Origin: Niveispirillum fermenti
GTDB taxonomy: Bacteria; Pseudomonadota; Alphaproteobacteria; Azospirillales; Azospirillaceae
Direction of reading: 5' to 3'
NCBI RefSeq assembly: GCF_048066175.1
Contig: NZ_JBLTXA010000027.1
Location: 1 to 64,000 of the forward strand
DNA length: 64,000 nt
This document shows positions 33,579 through 42,573 of the stretch, one piece after another. Position numbers and translations under genes: made by a program. The notes below the pieces were generated by a model. It made no database searches. It worked only from the letters and a program-made list of their open reading frames with translations, and was not told where the DNA came from. Within the stretch, counting starts at the first letter, position 1; each line of letters begins with the position of its first letter.

Positions 33579-35324
33579 TCACGCACCCTGTCGGCGGGCG
33601 GCCGCGTGCGGTCCGGCGGGGATGCCCAGACATGCGTCCTGTCCATCGAAAATGCGCAAGGGCGCGAAGGCGTCGGCATCGCTGATCACCTCCAGCACCG
33701 TTACCTCATCGGATGCCAGCGCCAGTTCCAGGGCGGGACCGAAGGCGTTGGGATCATCGATCCGGTGCCCCTGCGCGCCGACCGACCGCGCCACCGCGGC
33801 GTGATCGACCTCCACGAAACGGATGCCCGTCGTGCTGCGCCCGAAGCCCAGATTCTCTCCATGCCGCTGCATGGCCAGTTGCGAGTTGTTCAGGACGATC
33901 AGGGTCAGCGCGATGCCTTCACGCACCGCCATTTCCAATTCGCCCCAGACATGGGCAAAGCCGCCATCGCCGACCAGACCCACAACCCGCGCGCCGGGCC
34001 GGGCCAGTTTTGCCCCCATGGCGAAGGGCAGTCCCCAGCCAAGCCCGGCCAGACCGCGCGGCGTCAGGAAACGCTGCCCCGCGCGGCGTGCCGTCAGGTA
34101 TCCCGTGACCCAGACGGAGGAGTAGCTGGCATCGGCCACGACGATATCGTCCGGCCCGATCAGGCTGTCCAGGTCCCCCATCAGGCGCTGTGGCAGGATC
34201 GGTTGGGTATCAGCCTGCAATTGCGGTGCGATGGCGTCGCTGCGCCGGTGCCGTGCCGCCGCGATTTCCGCCATCAGCGCACCCGCCCCGTCCCGCCGCT
34301 TGGTCAGGTCCTGCCGCTGCAGGGCTGCTGTCAGGTCCAGGATGGCGGCGCGGGCGTCGCCCACCAGACGCAGCGCCTCATAATTGCGCCCCACCTCGGT
34401 CCCGTCGATATCGATATGGATATAGGAAGCGCCGGGCGCTGTCAGGCTCCAGGCATCTGTACCATTCTCGTTGGTCCGGGTGCCGATCAGCAGCACCACA
34501 TCCGCCTTGGCGATCAGATCCCGGTGCGCGGATGCCGGGCCGTTGCGCCCCAGCAGGTTGGCAGCGACGCCCAGCGACAGCGGGCCGGTTTCATCCACCG
34601 CACCCTTGCCCATGTTGGTGGTCGCCACGGGCAGGCAGCCTGTGCTGATCAGGCGGTCCAGCGCGTCCACCGCCTGTGCCGTATGGACGCCGCCACCGAC
34701 GATCACCAGCGGCGACCTGGCATTGGCCAGCAGTTCGGCTGCCCGTTCAATGCTTTCCATATCGGGGCGCGGACGGTCCAAGGGGAAGAGGCCCAAGTCC
34801 TGCCTGCGTGCGACATCCGGCGCCCGTGACGGCTGCTGAAGCATGTCCTTGGCCAGCAGCAGGACGACGGGACCGGGGCGCCCGCTATTGGCGGCGATCA
34901 TGGCCAGATCGATATAGTCGGCGGCCCGGTCGGGATCGTCCAGCCGGCGAACCCATTTCGCAACCCCGGCGAACAGCGCGAAATGGTCCAGTTCCTGAAA
35001 GGCGTTGCGGTCGCGTTGGGAGGCCGGAACCTCCTGCACCAGCACCAGCATCGGGATGGATGCTTTCAGCGCCTCTGCCATCGGCGCCACCATCAGGGCG
35101 GCGGCGGGGCCGTTTTGCGCCGCGACCACGCCAATCCGGTTTGAAACGCGCGCATAGGCGTCGGCCATGGCGCCGGCGGCATTCTCCGTCCGGTACAGAA
35201 GCTGGCGGATGCCGGCATCCTCGGCTGCCAGCATCAGCGCAGTCGGATTGCTCTGCCCGAAAATGAACTCGACGCCGTGGCGCACAAGGGCGGAAGCGAC
35301 GGCTTCCGCGACAGTAACTGGCAT
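33579..35324 (-). CDS. thiamine-diphosphate-dependent enzyme (acetolactate-synthase/benzoylformate-decarboxylase-like)
   Basis: A 581-residue ThDP enzyme. YRTENAAGAMADAYARV holds the catalytic Glu47 of the Pyr domain, IPMLVLVQEVPASQRDRNAFQ follows, and the PP domain binds ThDP-Mg at LVGDGGFAHVWGELEMAV, ending in VLNNSQLAMQR. Family members decarboxylate 2-oxo acids or carboligate them, and sequence here does not decide which. The operon partner ALDH favours a 2-oxo acid decarboxylase giving an aldehyde. The gene reads away from the TonB receptor at 35775. Confidence 0.9.
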   Translation of the reverse strand: MPVTVAEAVASALVRHGVEFIFGQSNPTALMLAAEDAGIRQLLYRTENAAGAMADAYARVSNRIGVVAAQNGPAAALMVAPMAEALKASIPMLVLVQEVPASQRDRNAFQELDHFALFAGVAKWVRRLDDPDRAADYIDLAMIAANSGRPGPVVLLLAKDMLQQPSRAPDVARRQDLGLFPLDRPRPDMESIERAAELLANARSPLVIVGGGVHTAQAVDALDRLISTGCLPVATTNMGKGAVDETGPLSLGVAANLLGRNGPASAHRDLIAKADVVLLIGTRTNENGTDAWSLTAPGASYIHIDIDGTEVGRNYEALRLVGDARAAILDLTAALQRQDLTKRRDGAGALMAEIAAARHRRSDAIAPQLQADTQPILPQRLMGDLDSLIGPDDIVVADASYSSVWVTGYLTARRAGQRFLTPRGLAGLGWGLPFAMGAKLARPGARVVGLVGDGGFAHVWGELEMAVREGIALTLIVLNNSQLAMQRHGENLGFGRSTTGIRFVEVDHAAVARSVGAQGHRIDDPNAFGPALELALASDEVTVLEVISDADAFAPLRIFDGQDACLGIPAGPHAAARRQGA

Positions 35325-35774
35325 TGGGATGTCTCCGTTTCATCGGCCATTTGGTGACTTCGCCCCGTCGTGAGTGTCCACGGCAGCCTGACGACGGACT
35401 GGTCAGGAAAGGGGAGGTCAGGGATCGAGGCCGTTGCGATTTCAAATATCAAAACAGTTTCGTTATTTGACATGTTTTCGAATGCTTGTAAAGCCGCTGC
35501 GGTCAAGATTTTCAGACGGGTGACCGCTCTTTCCTCATTCACGAAACGGGATCGACACAGTGGCGAACCATGAGCGTCGTGTCAAAATCACTTAATAATA
35601 TCAATGAATTGAAAGATTCATCGTCGGCTGCTGATTGCGGGTCCAGGTGCTGGGAAGCGGAAAAATCGCATTTCGATATTTTACATACTAACAAATAATG
35701 AAATTATCTGACGGAACGGCGGGCGGCTCTGCCCACCGCAAAAATCACAAGCAAATGATGTCTCGGGAGGGAAC
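35325..35774. promoter_or_regulatory. divergent promoter region with operator-like motifs
   Basis: This 450-base gap lies between the ThDP-enzyme operon (minus) and the TonB receptor (plus). CAAATAATGAAATTATCTG sits at 35692-35710, beside the receptor. A weaker copy, CAAATAACGAAAC on the minus strand, ends at 35469, beside the ThDP enzyme. The 14-mer CAAATAATGAAATT is identical to 23619-23632. Nothing coding was seen. Confidence 0.55.
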
Positions 35775-38099
35775 ATGTCTATGCGGCATTGTAATGTTGC
35801 CAGCCGCACCGCCTTGCTGGCGGTGCTGGGCCTGTCCGGCGCCATGTCGGGCGTTGCGATGGCGGCTGAGGAGCAGGCGCTTCAGTTGGACGAAATCATC
35901 GTGACGGCGCAGAAGCGCGGCGAGAATATCCAGGAAGTGCCGATCTCCATCACGGCCCTGGGGGGTGAGGCGCTGGAGATGCAGGGCGTGCGCAACGGCC
36001 TGGACCTGACCCGGTCGGTGCCTGGTCTGCAGATCAACAATCTGTTCCAGTCTTCCAACCCGACCATCTTCCTGCGTGGCGTCGGTGTGAACGATTATAA
36101 TGCCGCCTCTTCCGGCGCGGTCGGCGTGACGGTGGACGATGTTTTCCTGAATTCCGGTGTCGGCCAGTTGTTCGCCGTGTTCGATGTGGACAGGGTCGAA
36201 GTGCTGAAGGGACCACAGGGCACGCTTTATGGACGCAACACCACGGGCGGTGTCATCAATTACACGACTCGGCGGCCGACCTTCGCCCCGGATTTTTCCG
36301 CGTCCGTCACGGCGGGCCGGTTCAACCAGATCTTCTTCGATGCGGCCGGCGGTGGCGCCCTGATTGACGATACGCTGGCGGCACGGGCATCGCTGACGGT
36401 GAAGCGGCGCGATGGCTGGGCCACGAACCTGCAGGACAGCCGCGACATCAACGGTATCGAGACCTATGCGGGCCGCCTGCAATTCATGCTGACGCCTTCC
36501 GCCGATCTGGAAATCCATAACAAGATCGAAGGGGGCAAAAGCAAGTCCTCGGCGTTGGGACACCAATCCATGGGCACTGTCAATGCCCGCACAGGCAAGC
36601 CTTGCACCGGTGAGGAAATCCTGGCGCGCACGACTTGCGCGAACCCCATCACCCGCTACATCGCCAACCAGGATATCGATGCGCTGAACACCAACGTCCT
36701 GGACAATTACGAGAAGCTGGACAATTTCGCCGACCGGCTGTCGGTGATCCATGATGGTGATGATGTGAACGTCACCTCCATCACTGCCTATGTCTATAAT
36801 AAGCGTGATTTGAATCAGGACATCGATTATTCCCCCTATGCCGTGGCCGAACTGCCGCTATGGAAGGAGAGCTCGCGTCAGGTCAGCCAGGAACTGCGCT
36901 TCACCTCCAATGGTGAAGGTCCGTTCAAATGGGTCGCCGGGCTTTATTACCTGCAGGAAGAACTGTCCAGCCTGACCAATCTCAGTGCATTGCGGGAACT
37001 GAACCCCGACCGCACCAAACCTTATTTCAATCCCGCCAATTCGGTCCTGACGGTGGAACGCGTCTTTACGCAGCGAACCAGCAGCAAGGCAATTTTCGCG
37101 CAGGCCGATTATGAACTGACGGACAAGCTGACGGCGACCGCCGGCCTGCGTTACACGGATGACCGCAAGAAACTGAGCTTCATCACCTATGGCGGCCCCG
37201 TAAACCCGGATACCAGTTCACGGGCCCGGTTGCGGGATCGGCTGGTCGGCTTTGTCGATGCCAATCCGTCCAACCTGACCATCGACCTGCCCAGCCGCAC
37301 CGTCACCGACCTGAAGAAGCCCACCTGGCGTTTGGCGCTGGCTTATGAACTGAACGATGAAACCAATCTCTACTCCAGCTATTCACGCGGGGTGCGGGCC
37401 GGTGGCTATAATACCGGCGCCCTGTTTAGCGGGATCGAGTTCAACGCCGTGGATTCCGAAAGCATCGATGCATACGAGGCCGGGCTGAAGACCGACCTGA
37501 TGGATCGCCGCGTCCGCCTCAACATGGCCGGCTTCTATTATGATTATCGTAACTTGCAGGTCTTCAGCCTGGAGCCGAACCCGGCAGGCGGCGTGCCCTT
37601 GCAACGTTTACAGAATGCCGACGCCGACATCTATGGTGCCGAGATCGAAATCCAGGCCCGGCCGGTACAGGGGCTCGACCTTGCGTTCGGCGCCGCCTAT
37701 GTCCATGCCACCTACACGAATTTTATCGATCCGATCCGGGGCAACTTCAAGGGCAACACCCTGGATAAGGCGCCGCGCCTGCAGATGAACGGCAGCGCCA
37801 CTTACAGCGCTGATCTGGGCCCGGACTGGACAGGCCGGCTAGGGGCCGACTTCTCCTACCAGTCCAAGGTCAATTTCAGCGCGACCAATCAGGCGCCGAT
37901 GGTTGGCGACCGGCATGGCGAGGTCAATCTACATGTCGGCATGGCCCACAGTTCGGGCATCGATTTCACGCTGTTCGTGCGGAATGTGGCGGACAAACGC
38001 TATCTGACCGACATGAACGACTTGTCGAGCCTGGGTTTCTACTTCCCCGTCTACAACGAGCCCCGCACCTATGGTCTGACGGTTCGCTACAAGCTGTGA
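35775..38099 (+). CDS. TonB-dependent outer-membrane receptor
   Basis: A 774-residue receptor. A signal-like segment (TALLAVLGLSGAMSGVAMAAEE) leads to LQLDEIIVTAQKRGENIQEVP, the TonB-box/plug opening. The plug ends VDRVEVLKGPQGTLYGRNTTGGVINY, and the barrel finishes YGLTVRYKL. A GGGAGGGAAC ribosome site precedes ATG 35775. It stands alone on the plus strand, facing the ThDP-enzyme operon, with an operator-like motif 65 bases before the start, so receptor and operon are probably coregulated. Confidence 0.93.
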   Translation: MSMRHCNVASRTALLAVLGLSGAMSGVAMAAEEQALQLDEIIVTAQKRGENIQEVPISITALGGEALEMQGVRNGLDLTRSVPGLQINNLFQSSNPTIFLRGVGVNDYNAASSGAVGVTVDDVFLNSGVGQLFAVFDVDRVEVLKGPQGTLYGRNTTGGVINYTTRRPTFAPDFSASVTAGRFNQIFFDAAGGGALIDDTLAARASLTVKRRDGWATNLQDSRDINGIETYAGRLQFMLTPSADLEIHNKIEGGKSKSSALGHQSMGTVNARTGKPCTGEEILARTTCANPITRYIANQDIDALNTNVLDNYEKLDNFADRLSVIHDGDDVNVTSITAYVYNKRDLNQDIDYSPYAVAELPLWKESSRQVSQELRFTSNGEGPFKWVAGLYYLQEELSSLTNLSALRELNPDRTKPYFNPANSVLTVERVFTQRTSSKAIFAQADYELTDKLTATAGLRYTDDRKKLSFITYGGPVNPDTSSRARLRDRLVGFVDANPSNLTIDLPSRTVTDLKKPTWRLALAYELNDETNLYSSYSRGVRAGGYNTGALFSGIEFNAVDSESIDAYEAGLKTDLMDRRVRLNMAGFYYDYRNLQVFSLEPNPAGGVPLQRLQNADADIYGAEIEIQARPVQGLDLAFGAAYVHATYTNFIDPIRGNFKGNTLDKAPRLQMNGSATYSADLGPDWTGRLGADFSYQSKVNFSATNQAPMVGDRHGEVNLHVGMAHSSGIDFTLFVRNVADKRYLTDMNDLSSLGFYFPVYNEPRTYGLTVRYKL

Positions 38100-38181
38100 T
38101 TGGCCGGACGGTGACTGATTTGAGTGGAGGCAAGCTTCCCGATCCGGTGATGAAATAATTAATCAGATAATCACCGAAAAG

Positions 38182-38219
38182 TTGTCATACCATCGGTCGA
38201 GGCGAGCCCCCGCATCCAA
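38182..38219 (+). repeat. 38-bp direct repeat, right copy (attachment-like)
   Basis: Matches 18136-18173 in 35 of 38 positions, same orientation, 20.05 kb away. Like the left copy it ends CCCGCATCCAA and is followed by an intrinsic terminator. Upstream, 38171-38181 still resembles the left flank. The inverted arms of the left copy are not conserved here. Confidence 0.65.
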
Positions 38220-38223
38220 GGCC

Positions 38224-38260
38224 AAACCCCTGAAGGACAACGTCTTTCAGGGGTTTTTGC
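38224..38260 (+). terminator. intrinsic terminator
   Basis: AAACCCCTGAAGGAC (38224-38238) pairs with GTCTTTCAGGGGTTT (38242-38256), 15 base pairs with one G-U and a 3-base loop, running into TTTTT. It ends the receptor transcript or an RNA ending at the repeat. Confidence 0.85.
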
Positions 38261-38393
38261 TGTCTGGCCCAAACATCCGCCAAAACCCCGCAGGTAACAT
38301 ATAGGTAACAACAGAGAGTGAATTTGGGCGTAGGGAACGGCGATCCCGCACTTCCAGACGTATTAGCGCCAGGAGCTTTTGTCCCCGGTTCGG

Positions 38394-38507
38394 TCAGATG
38401 GCCTGCCAACGTGAGCCGTGCTGGCCCTCGTTATCCAGAACCAGCCGCACCGCGCGTTCGCGCACCTCAGAGAAAACTTGTTCGTCGTCTTGCTCATGAT
38501 GCTCCAT
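38394..38507 (-). pseudogene. IS3-family OrfA N-terminal remnant, frameshifted
   Basis: On the minus strand the frame encodes EVRERAVRLVLDNEGQHGSR then WQAI, the start of IS3-type OrfA (helix-turn-helix transposase subunit). The family's usual opening MSKTTNKFSPEV is split. ATG 38497 gives MSKTTNKFS in one frame and EVRERAV continues in another, as if one C were lost. The homology ends at 38394 instead of continuing for ~60 residues. Confidence 0.75.
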
Positions 38508-38516
38508 CCTACTCAA

Positions 38517-38550
38517 GAGTTGGAGCCTCCGGCAAACACGGCGCGGTTCA
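38517..38550 (-). repeat. IS3-type terminal sequence with orfA remnant
   Basis: Matches 18346-18379 in 31 of 34 positions. Read on the minus strand it begins TGAACCGCGCCGTG, has GCCGGAGGCTCCAACTC and then runs into the orfA remnant start. This is the left end of an IS3-type element. Confidence 0.65.
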
Positions 38551-38630
38551 GATCGTCGAGGTCGTGACCGAAAACGGACGAACGTGTCCCGGCCCATTGA
38601 AAGGGTGGTTCAGAAGGTACCGGCCAACCG

Positions 38631-40457
38631 TCAGCGGGCGACGGCATAGCCCTGCATGCCGCGCGGGTTGGCGGCCGCGCGGATGATCTGATCGTCGCCG
38701 TCGCGATCAAAGGCGCAAGCGGAAAGCCGGCCTTCCGACCAGTCGCCGCCGACCGTCACCGCATGCCCCCGGCGTCGTAGTTCCTGAAGCGTATGCTGCG
38801 GATAGCGTCCTTCGACGATCAAGGTCCCCAATGCCGCTTCGCGCGGCCAGAAGCTGGCCAGCATATGGTCGGTGTGGAAGGCCGGGGTCTCGATCGCCGC
38901 CTGCAGAGGCAAGCCGCAATGCCGATGATAGAGCCATAGCAGCAGCGACCATTGGTCCTGCTGGTCGCCGCCGGGTGTTCCGAACGCGAGATAGGGCCGT
39001 CCGTGCCGAAACGCCATTGAGGGGGTAAGTGTGGTACGCGGGCGCCGCCCCGGGCGCAGGCTGCTGGCCAGACCCGGTTGCAACCAGAACATCTGCATGC
39101 GGGTGCCAAGCGGAAATCCCAGCGCCGGAACCACGGGGCTGGACTGAAGCCAGCCACCCGACGGTGTGGCCGAAACCATGTTACCCCAGCGATCGACCAC
39201 ATCCACATGGCATGTATCGCCCGTTAGTCGGGGGCCGTCCTCGGCTGGGAGCCTGTCCATGTTGGCGGTGCGGGCCATGGTCGGTTCCCCGCCGCCGGCG
39301 GCGGCCGACGGTTGGCGACCACCCGGCGACACGACGGGAGGGAAGGGAGTTTGGCGGCCGGCGATCGCCCCAGGTCGTAATGCCATGCTGGCCTGGTCGG
39401 AAATCAGGGCCCGGCGTTCATCGGCATAGCCGCGGCTCAGCAGGGTCTCCAGCGGCACATCCGGGTCGTCGCCATAATATGCATCGCGGTCCGCCATGAC
39501 CAGCTTCAGGGTTTCGGTGACAAGATGGACGAAGTCTGGGCTGGTTGGCGCATATTGCCCGATATCGAACCCGTCCAGGATGCGCAGCGCCTGTAGAAGC
39601 GATGGCCCCTGGCTCCAGGCCCCGCATTTGTAGACGGTGTAATCGCCCTGATCGACGCCGCATGCCTGTTCGATCGGGGGCCGCCAGCCAGCCATATCCG
39701 TGGCGCGCAGCAATCCGCCATGGCGGCGGCCGCTGACATCCATGGCCTCCGTGGTGCGGCAAAAATCGTCCATGATTTCTGCCACCTCGCCTTCGTACCA
39801 GTAGCGCAGCGCGGCATCGATCTGCCCCTCACGCGAGGAGGAGGCGCTTTCCGCTTGCCGCAGCAGGCGCTGGTAGAAATCGGCCAGCGCCGAATTGGCG
39901 AACAGGCTGCCGGCCTGGGGCGTCTCGTCGTTGTGCAGGAAAATGGCTGCGGAACTGCGCCATTCATCGACGAACAGATCCCGCACTGAGGCGATGGTGT
40001 TGGCGGTGTTGGACAGAAGTGGGTGCCCGTGCCGTGCATAATGGATGGCCGGTTCCAGAACCTGGCGGAGCGGAACCGTGCCCCAGTCGCGCAGCATCGT
40101 CAGCCAGGCCCCGAAGGCACCAGGGACGCAGGCCGCCAGCAGACCGGTTGCCGGGATGAGGTCGAGGCCCAGGGATTGGAAATGCTCGATCGTTGCAGCG
40201 GCAGGCGCTACGCCTTGCCCGCAGATCACCGTGGGTGCTTCGTCATCCGTGCGGGCCACGATGATGGGGGCGTCGCCGCCGGGGCCGTTTAGGTGCGGTT
40301 CTACCACCTGCAGGGTGAAGCCGGCTGCTGCTGCGGCATCGAAGGCATTGCCGCCCGCTTCCAGGAGGCGCATTCCGACCGCCGATGCGATCCAGTGGGT
40401 CGAAGCGACCGCGCCGAAAGTTCCACTGAGCTCAGGCCGGGCCGTGAACCGCTTCAT
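38631..40457 (-). CDS. gamma-glutamyltransferase-family protein
   Basis: A 608-residue Ntn-hydrolase of the gamma-glutamyltransferase family. STHWIASAVGMRLLEAGGNAFDAAAAAGF and LNGPGGDAPIIV are the large-subunit motifs. The self-cleavage and catalytic Thr is predicted in LTGDTCHVDVVDRWGNMVSATP. No signal peptide is seen, so it is probably cytoplasmic, like the YwrD-type group rather than the periplasmic enzyme. Substrates may be gamma-glutamyl peptides or amides. It is divergent from the LysR gene at 40686. Confidence 0.9.
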   Translation of the reverse strand: MKRFTARPELSGTFGAVASTHWIASAVGMRLLEAGGNAFDAAAAAGFTLQVVEPHLNGPGGDAPIIVARTDDEAPTVICGQGVAPAAATIEHFQSLGLDLIPATGLLAACVPGAFGAWLTMLRDWGTVPLRQVLEPAIHYARHGHPLLSNTANTIASVRDLFVDEWRSSAAIFLHNDETPQAGSLFANSALADFYQRLLRQAESASSSREGQIDAALRYWYEGEVAEIMDDFCRTTEAMDVSGRRHGGLLRATDMAGWRPPIEQACGVDQGDYTVYKCGAWSQGPSLLQALRILDGFDIGQYAPTSPDFVHLVTETLKLVMADRDAYYGDDPDVPLETLLSRGYADERRALISDQASMALRPGAIAGRQTPFPPVVSPGGRQPSAAAGGGEPTMARTANMDRLPAEDGPRLTGDTCHVDVVDRWGNMVSATPSGGWLQSSPVVPALGFPLGTRMQMFWLQPGLASSLRPGRRPRTTLTPSMAFRHGRPYLAFGTPGGDQQDQWSLLLWLYHRHCGLPLQAAIETPAFHTDHMLASFWPREAALGTLIVEGRYPQHTLQELRRRGHAVTVGGDWSEGRLSACAFDRDGDDQIIRAAANPRGMQGYAVAR

Positions 40458-40467
40458 CTAGTCTAAA

Positions 40468-40499
40468 CCCCTGTTTGGATTTGTTTGCATGAATAGGGG
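40468..40499. promoter_or_regulatory. possible LysR-type operator
   Basis: CCCCT (40468-40472) and AGGGG (40495-40499) form an inverted repeat around a 22-base spacer, in the gap between the GGT-like gene (start 40457) and the LysR gene (start 40686). The position suits LysR binding, but the arms are short. Confidence 0.25.
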
Positions 40500-40685
40500 C
40501 GAGTATCCTCAAGAGGTTTCAGTAGCGCCAAGACCTCTTCCTCATCGACCTCATTCAGCATTGTAATAGCGAAGGAATTGCCCAAGACCTGTTGCGTGAT
40601 ACAGCGCTCCGCGAGCATCATGGCCATGATTGCCGGCCGCCGCGCGGCCTGGGATGCTGGAAAGCGATGATCGGGAGAAGATGCG

Positions 40686-41600
40686 TTGGAGCTCCGCCAG
40701 CTTCGTTATTTCAAGGTGATCGCCGATGCGGGCAGCTTCGCGGCCGGCGCGCAACAGCTCCGGGTGGCGCAGCCCGCGCTGAGCCGTTCCATTGCCAAGC
40801 TGGAGGATGAGGTGAAGCGCAGCCTGTTCATCCGTCACAGCGCGGGCGTGACGCTGACCGATGTCGGAAGACGGGTTTATGAGCATGCGGAACGTGTGCT
40901 GGCCAGCGTGCGCGACCTCATGGACGGTGTCGCCGCCGAGGAGACGGAACTGAGCGGCATGGTGAAGTTGGGCGCGCCGCGTTCCATCCTTGCCCAGTTG
41001 GTCATGCCCGTCGCTGCTGATTTCCTGCGGGCGCATGCCGGTTGCCAGTTAGACTTAGTGGAGAATTCCGGTGCGCGCCTGAAGGAGCAGGTGCTTGAAG
41101 GTACTCTGGATCTGGCTGTCCTGCCCCACAGCATCGATGCGGGAATGCACCTGACGCCCCTGGTGCGCGAGAAGATCTGCCTGATCTGCCGGGTAGAGGA
41201 CCGGTCCGCCTTCGGGCCTGTGGTCGCGGTGGAGGAATTGCTGACCCTTCCCTTGATCTTGACCGGCTATCCCGACAGTTTGCGGCTGTTCCTGGAGCGC
41301 CAGGCACCGCACCTGGCCGACCGGTTGAAATTCAGGAGCGAGGTCAACAGTTCCACATCCCTGGTCGATCTGGTCCTGAGGGGGGTCGGGTTCGGTGTTG
41401 CCCCCTGCTGCGTGGTGGCACAGTCCCCCGCCGGCCTCTCCTTCGTGCCCGTTGAAAATCTAGGGGTCGCCTGGGTGATTGCGACCAACTGGCAGCGCCG
41501 GGGGTTGCGGGCCGTCCAGCAGGTGGAGGCCATGCTGATCGAGAGCGTGAAAGCGCAATTGGCCCAGGGTAGCTGGCCGACGGCACAGCCACCGCTATAG
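40686..41600 (+). CDS. LysR-family transcriptional regulator
   Basis: A 304-residue LysR regulator. ELRQLRYFKVIADAGSFAAGAQQLRVAQPALSRSIAKLEDEV is the winged helix and LDLAVLPHSIDAGMHLTPLVREKICLI part of the substrate domain (NAC/CynR-like). The start is TTG 40686, preceded by GGGAGA. The ATG at 40681 is out of frame. It is divergent from the GGT-like gene and 130 bases upstream of the alpha/beta hydrolase, either or both of which it may control. Confidence 0.9.
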   Translation: MELRQLRYFKVIADAGSFAAGAQQLRVAQPALSRSIAKLEDEVKRSLFIRHSAGVTLTDVGRRVYEHAERVLASVRDLMDGVAAEETELSGMVKLGAPRSILAQLVMPVAADFLRAHAGCQLDLVENSGARLKEQVLEGTLDLAVLPHSIDAGMHLTPLVREKICLICRVEDRSAFGPVVAVEELLTLPLILTGYPDSLRLFLERQAPHLADRLKFRSEVNSSTSLVDLVLRGVGFGVAPCCVVAQSPAGLSFVPVENLGVAWVIATNWQRRGLRAVQQVEAMLIESVKAQLAQGSWPTAQPPL

Positions 41601-41730
41601 GCACCTGGGACTCGGACGCCGCCAGCAATGCCGGACGCTCATGGCATGCATTGCCCAAAGCTTTTGGACGCTCCGCCGCCCGCCGCGATAGGGTCGCGCA
41701 TCGCGGGAAGGATTGAAAGGGGCTGGTGCG

Positions 41731-42504
41731 ATGGCGCAGGTCGAGGTCAATGGTGTGTCGCTGCGCTATGATGAAAGCGGCGAGGGTGAACCCTTGGTGC
41801 TGCTGCACGGATTCAATGCCGATCGCCGGCAGTTCGACTGTTTCCGGCCGCATCTGGGCGACGGCGTCCGTGCCATCGCCTCTGATCAGCGGGATGGGCC
41901 GGACAGCCCGTTCGATGCCCCCTATGCGATGGTCGACCATGCCGACGACGCGGCCGACCTGATTGCACAGCTCTGTGGTGGTGCTGCCCATGTCTTCGGT
42001 ACATCCTATGGCGGCGCCGTCGCCATGACGCTGGCCATCCGGCATCCGAACCGGGTGAAGACCCTGACGCTTGGCGCCACCGCACCCTGTTTCGACCAGT
42101 TCAAGGCGCCAGACGTGGCGTCGGTCGCGGATCGGGGCCCGGATGCGGTCCGGCTCTTCGTGTTGGAACATTTCTTTACGCCCGACGCCATCGATCATGA
42201 TCGGGCGCTGATGCAGGCGGTGGCCGACAGTTTCTGCGAACGGTCACCGGAGGCGGGAACCCGGCGCATGGCGGCGCTGAAGGGACATGACGTGCGGGAC
42301 CGGTTGTCGCATATCCGCGCGCCGACCCTGGTACTGCAGGGTGAATTCGACCCGATCATCTCGCTGGAGGTCAGCCGGTCTCTGGCCCAGGCGATCCCTG
42401 GCGCGCGTCTATCCATCCTGCCAGGGGTGCGGCACGGCATTTCGATGGAACGCGTTGTTCATATCGCCCATCTGGTCCGAACTCACGTCCTGGCTCCGGC
42501 CTGA
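41731..42504 (+). CDS. alpha/beta hydrolase
   Basis: A 257-residue hydrolase. LVLLHGFNADRRQFD is the oxyanion region, HVFGTSYGGAVAMTLAIRHP the nucleophile elbow with Ser in GTSYGG, PTLVLQGEFDPIIS the acid region and VRHGISMER the His. ATG 41731 follows AAAGGGG; the frame from TTG 41713 adds only six residues. It resembles 3-oxoadipate enol-lactonase or carboxylesterase-type proteins. It converges on the enoyl-CoA hydratase gene. Confidence 0.85.
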   Translation: MAQVEVNGVSLRYDESGEGEPLVLLHGFNADRRQFDCFRPHLGDGVRAIASDQRDGPDSPFDAPYAMVDHADDAADLIAQLCGGAAHVFGTSYGGAVAMTLAIRHPNRVKTLTLGATAPCFDQFKAPDVASVADRGPDAVRLFVLEHFFTPDAIDHDRALMQAVADSFCERSPEAGTRRMAALKGHDVRDRLSHIRAPTLVLQGEFDPIISLEVSRSLAQAIPGARLSILPGVRHGISMERVVHIAHLVRTHVLAPA

Positions 42505-42543
42505 CCACAGCCGTTCCCGCATGCTTGAGGAACATCAAAGCCG

Positions 42544-42573
42544 GCCCTGTTTCCAGCTGGCTGAAAGCAGGGC
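42544..42573. terminator. possible bidirectional terminator hairpin
   Basis: GCCCTG (42544-42549) pairs with CAGGGC (42568-42573), with partial internal pairing TTTC/GAAA. It lies between converging hydrolase and enoyl-CoA hydratase genes, overlapping the latter's stop codon. No clear T-run. Confidence 0.35.

Larger units (their letters stand above)
38100..38630. other. non-coding junction holding repeats, terminator and IS debris
   Basis: Downstream of the receptor gene come the right 38-bp repeat (38182-38219), a terminator (38224-38260), an IS3 orfA remnant (38394-38507) and an IS3-end copy (38517-38550). No intact gene was found between 38100 and 38630. Confidence 0.6.

Noticed and set aside
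34000..34200. CRISPR or tandem repeat arrays anywhere in the window
   Set aside because: No regularly spaced direct repeats were seen; the few repeats found are paired or palindromic.
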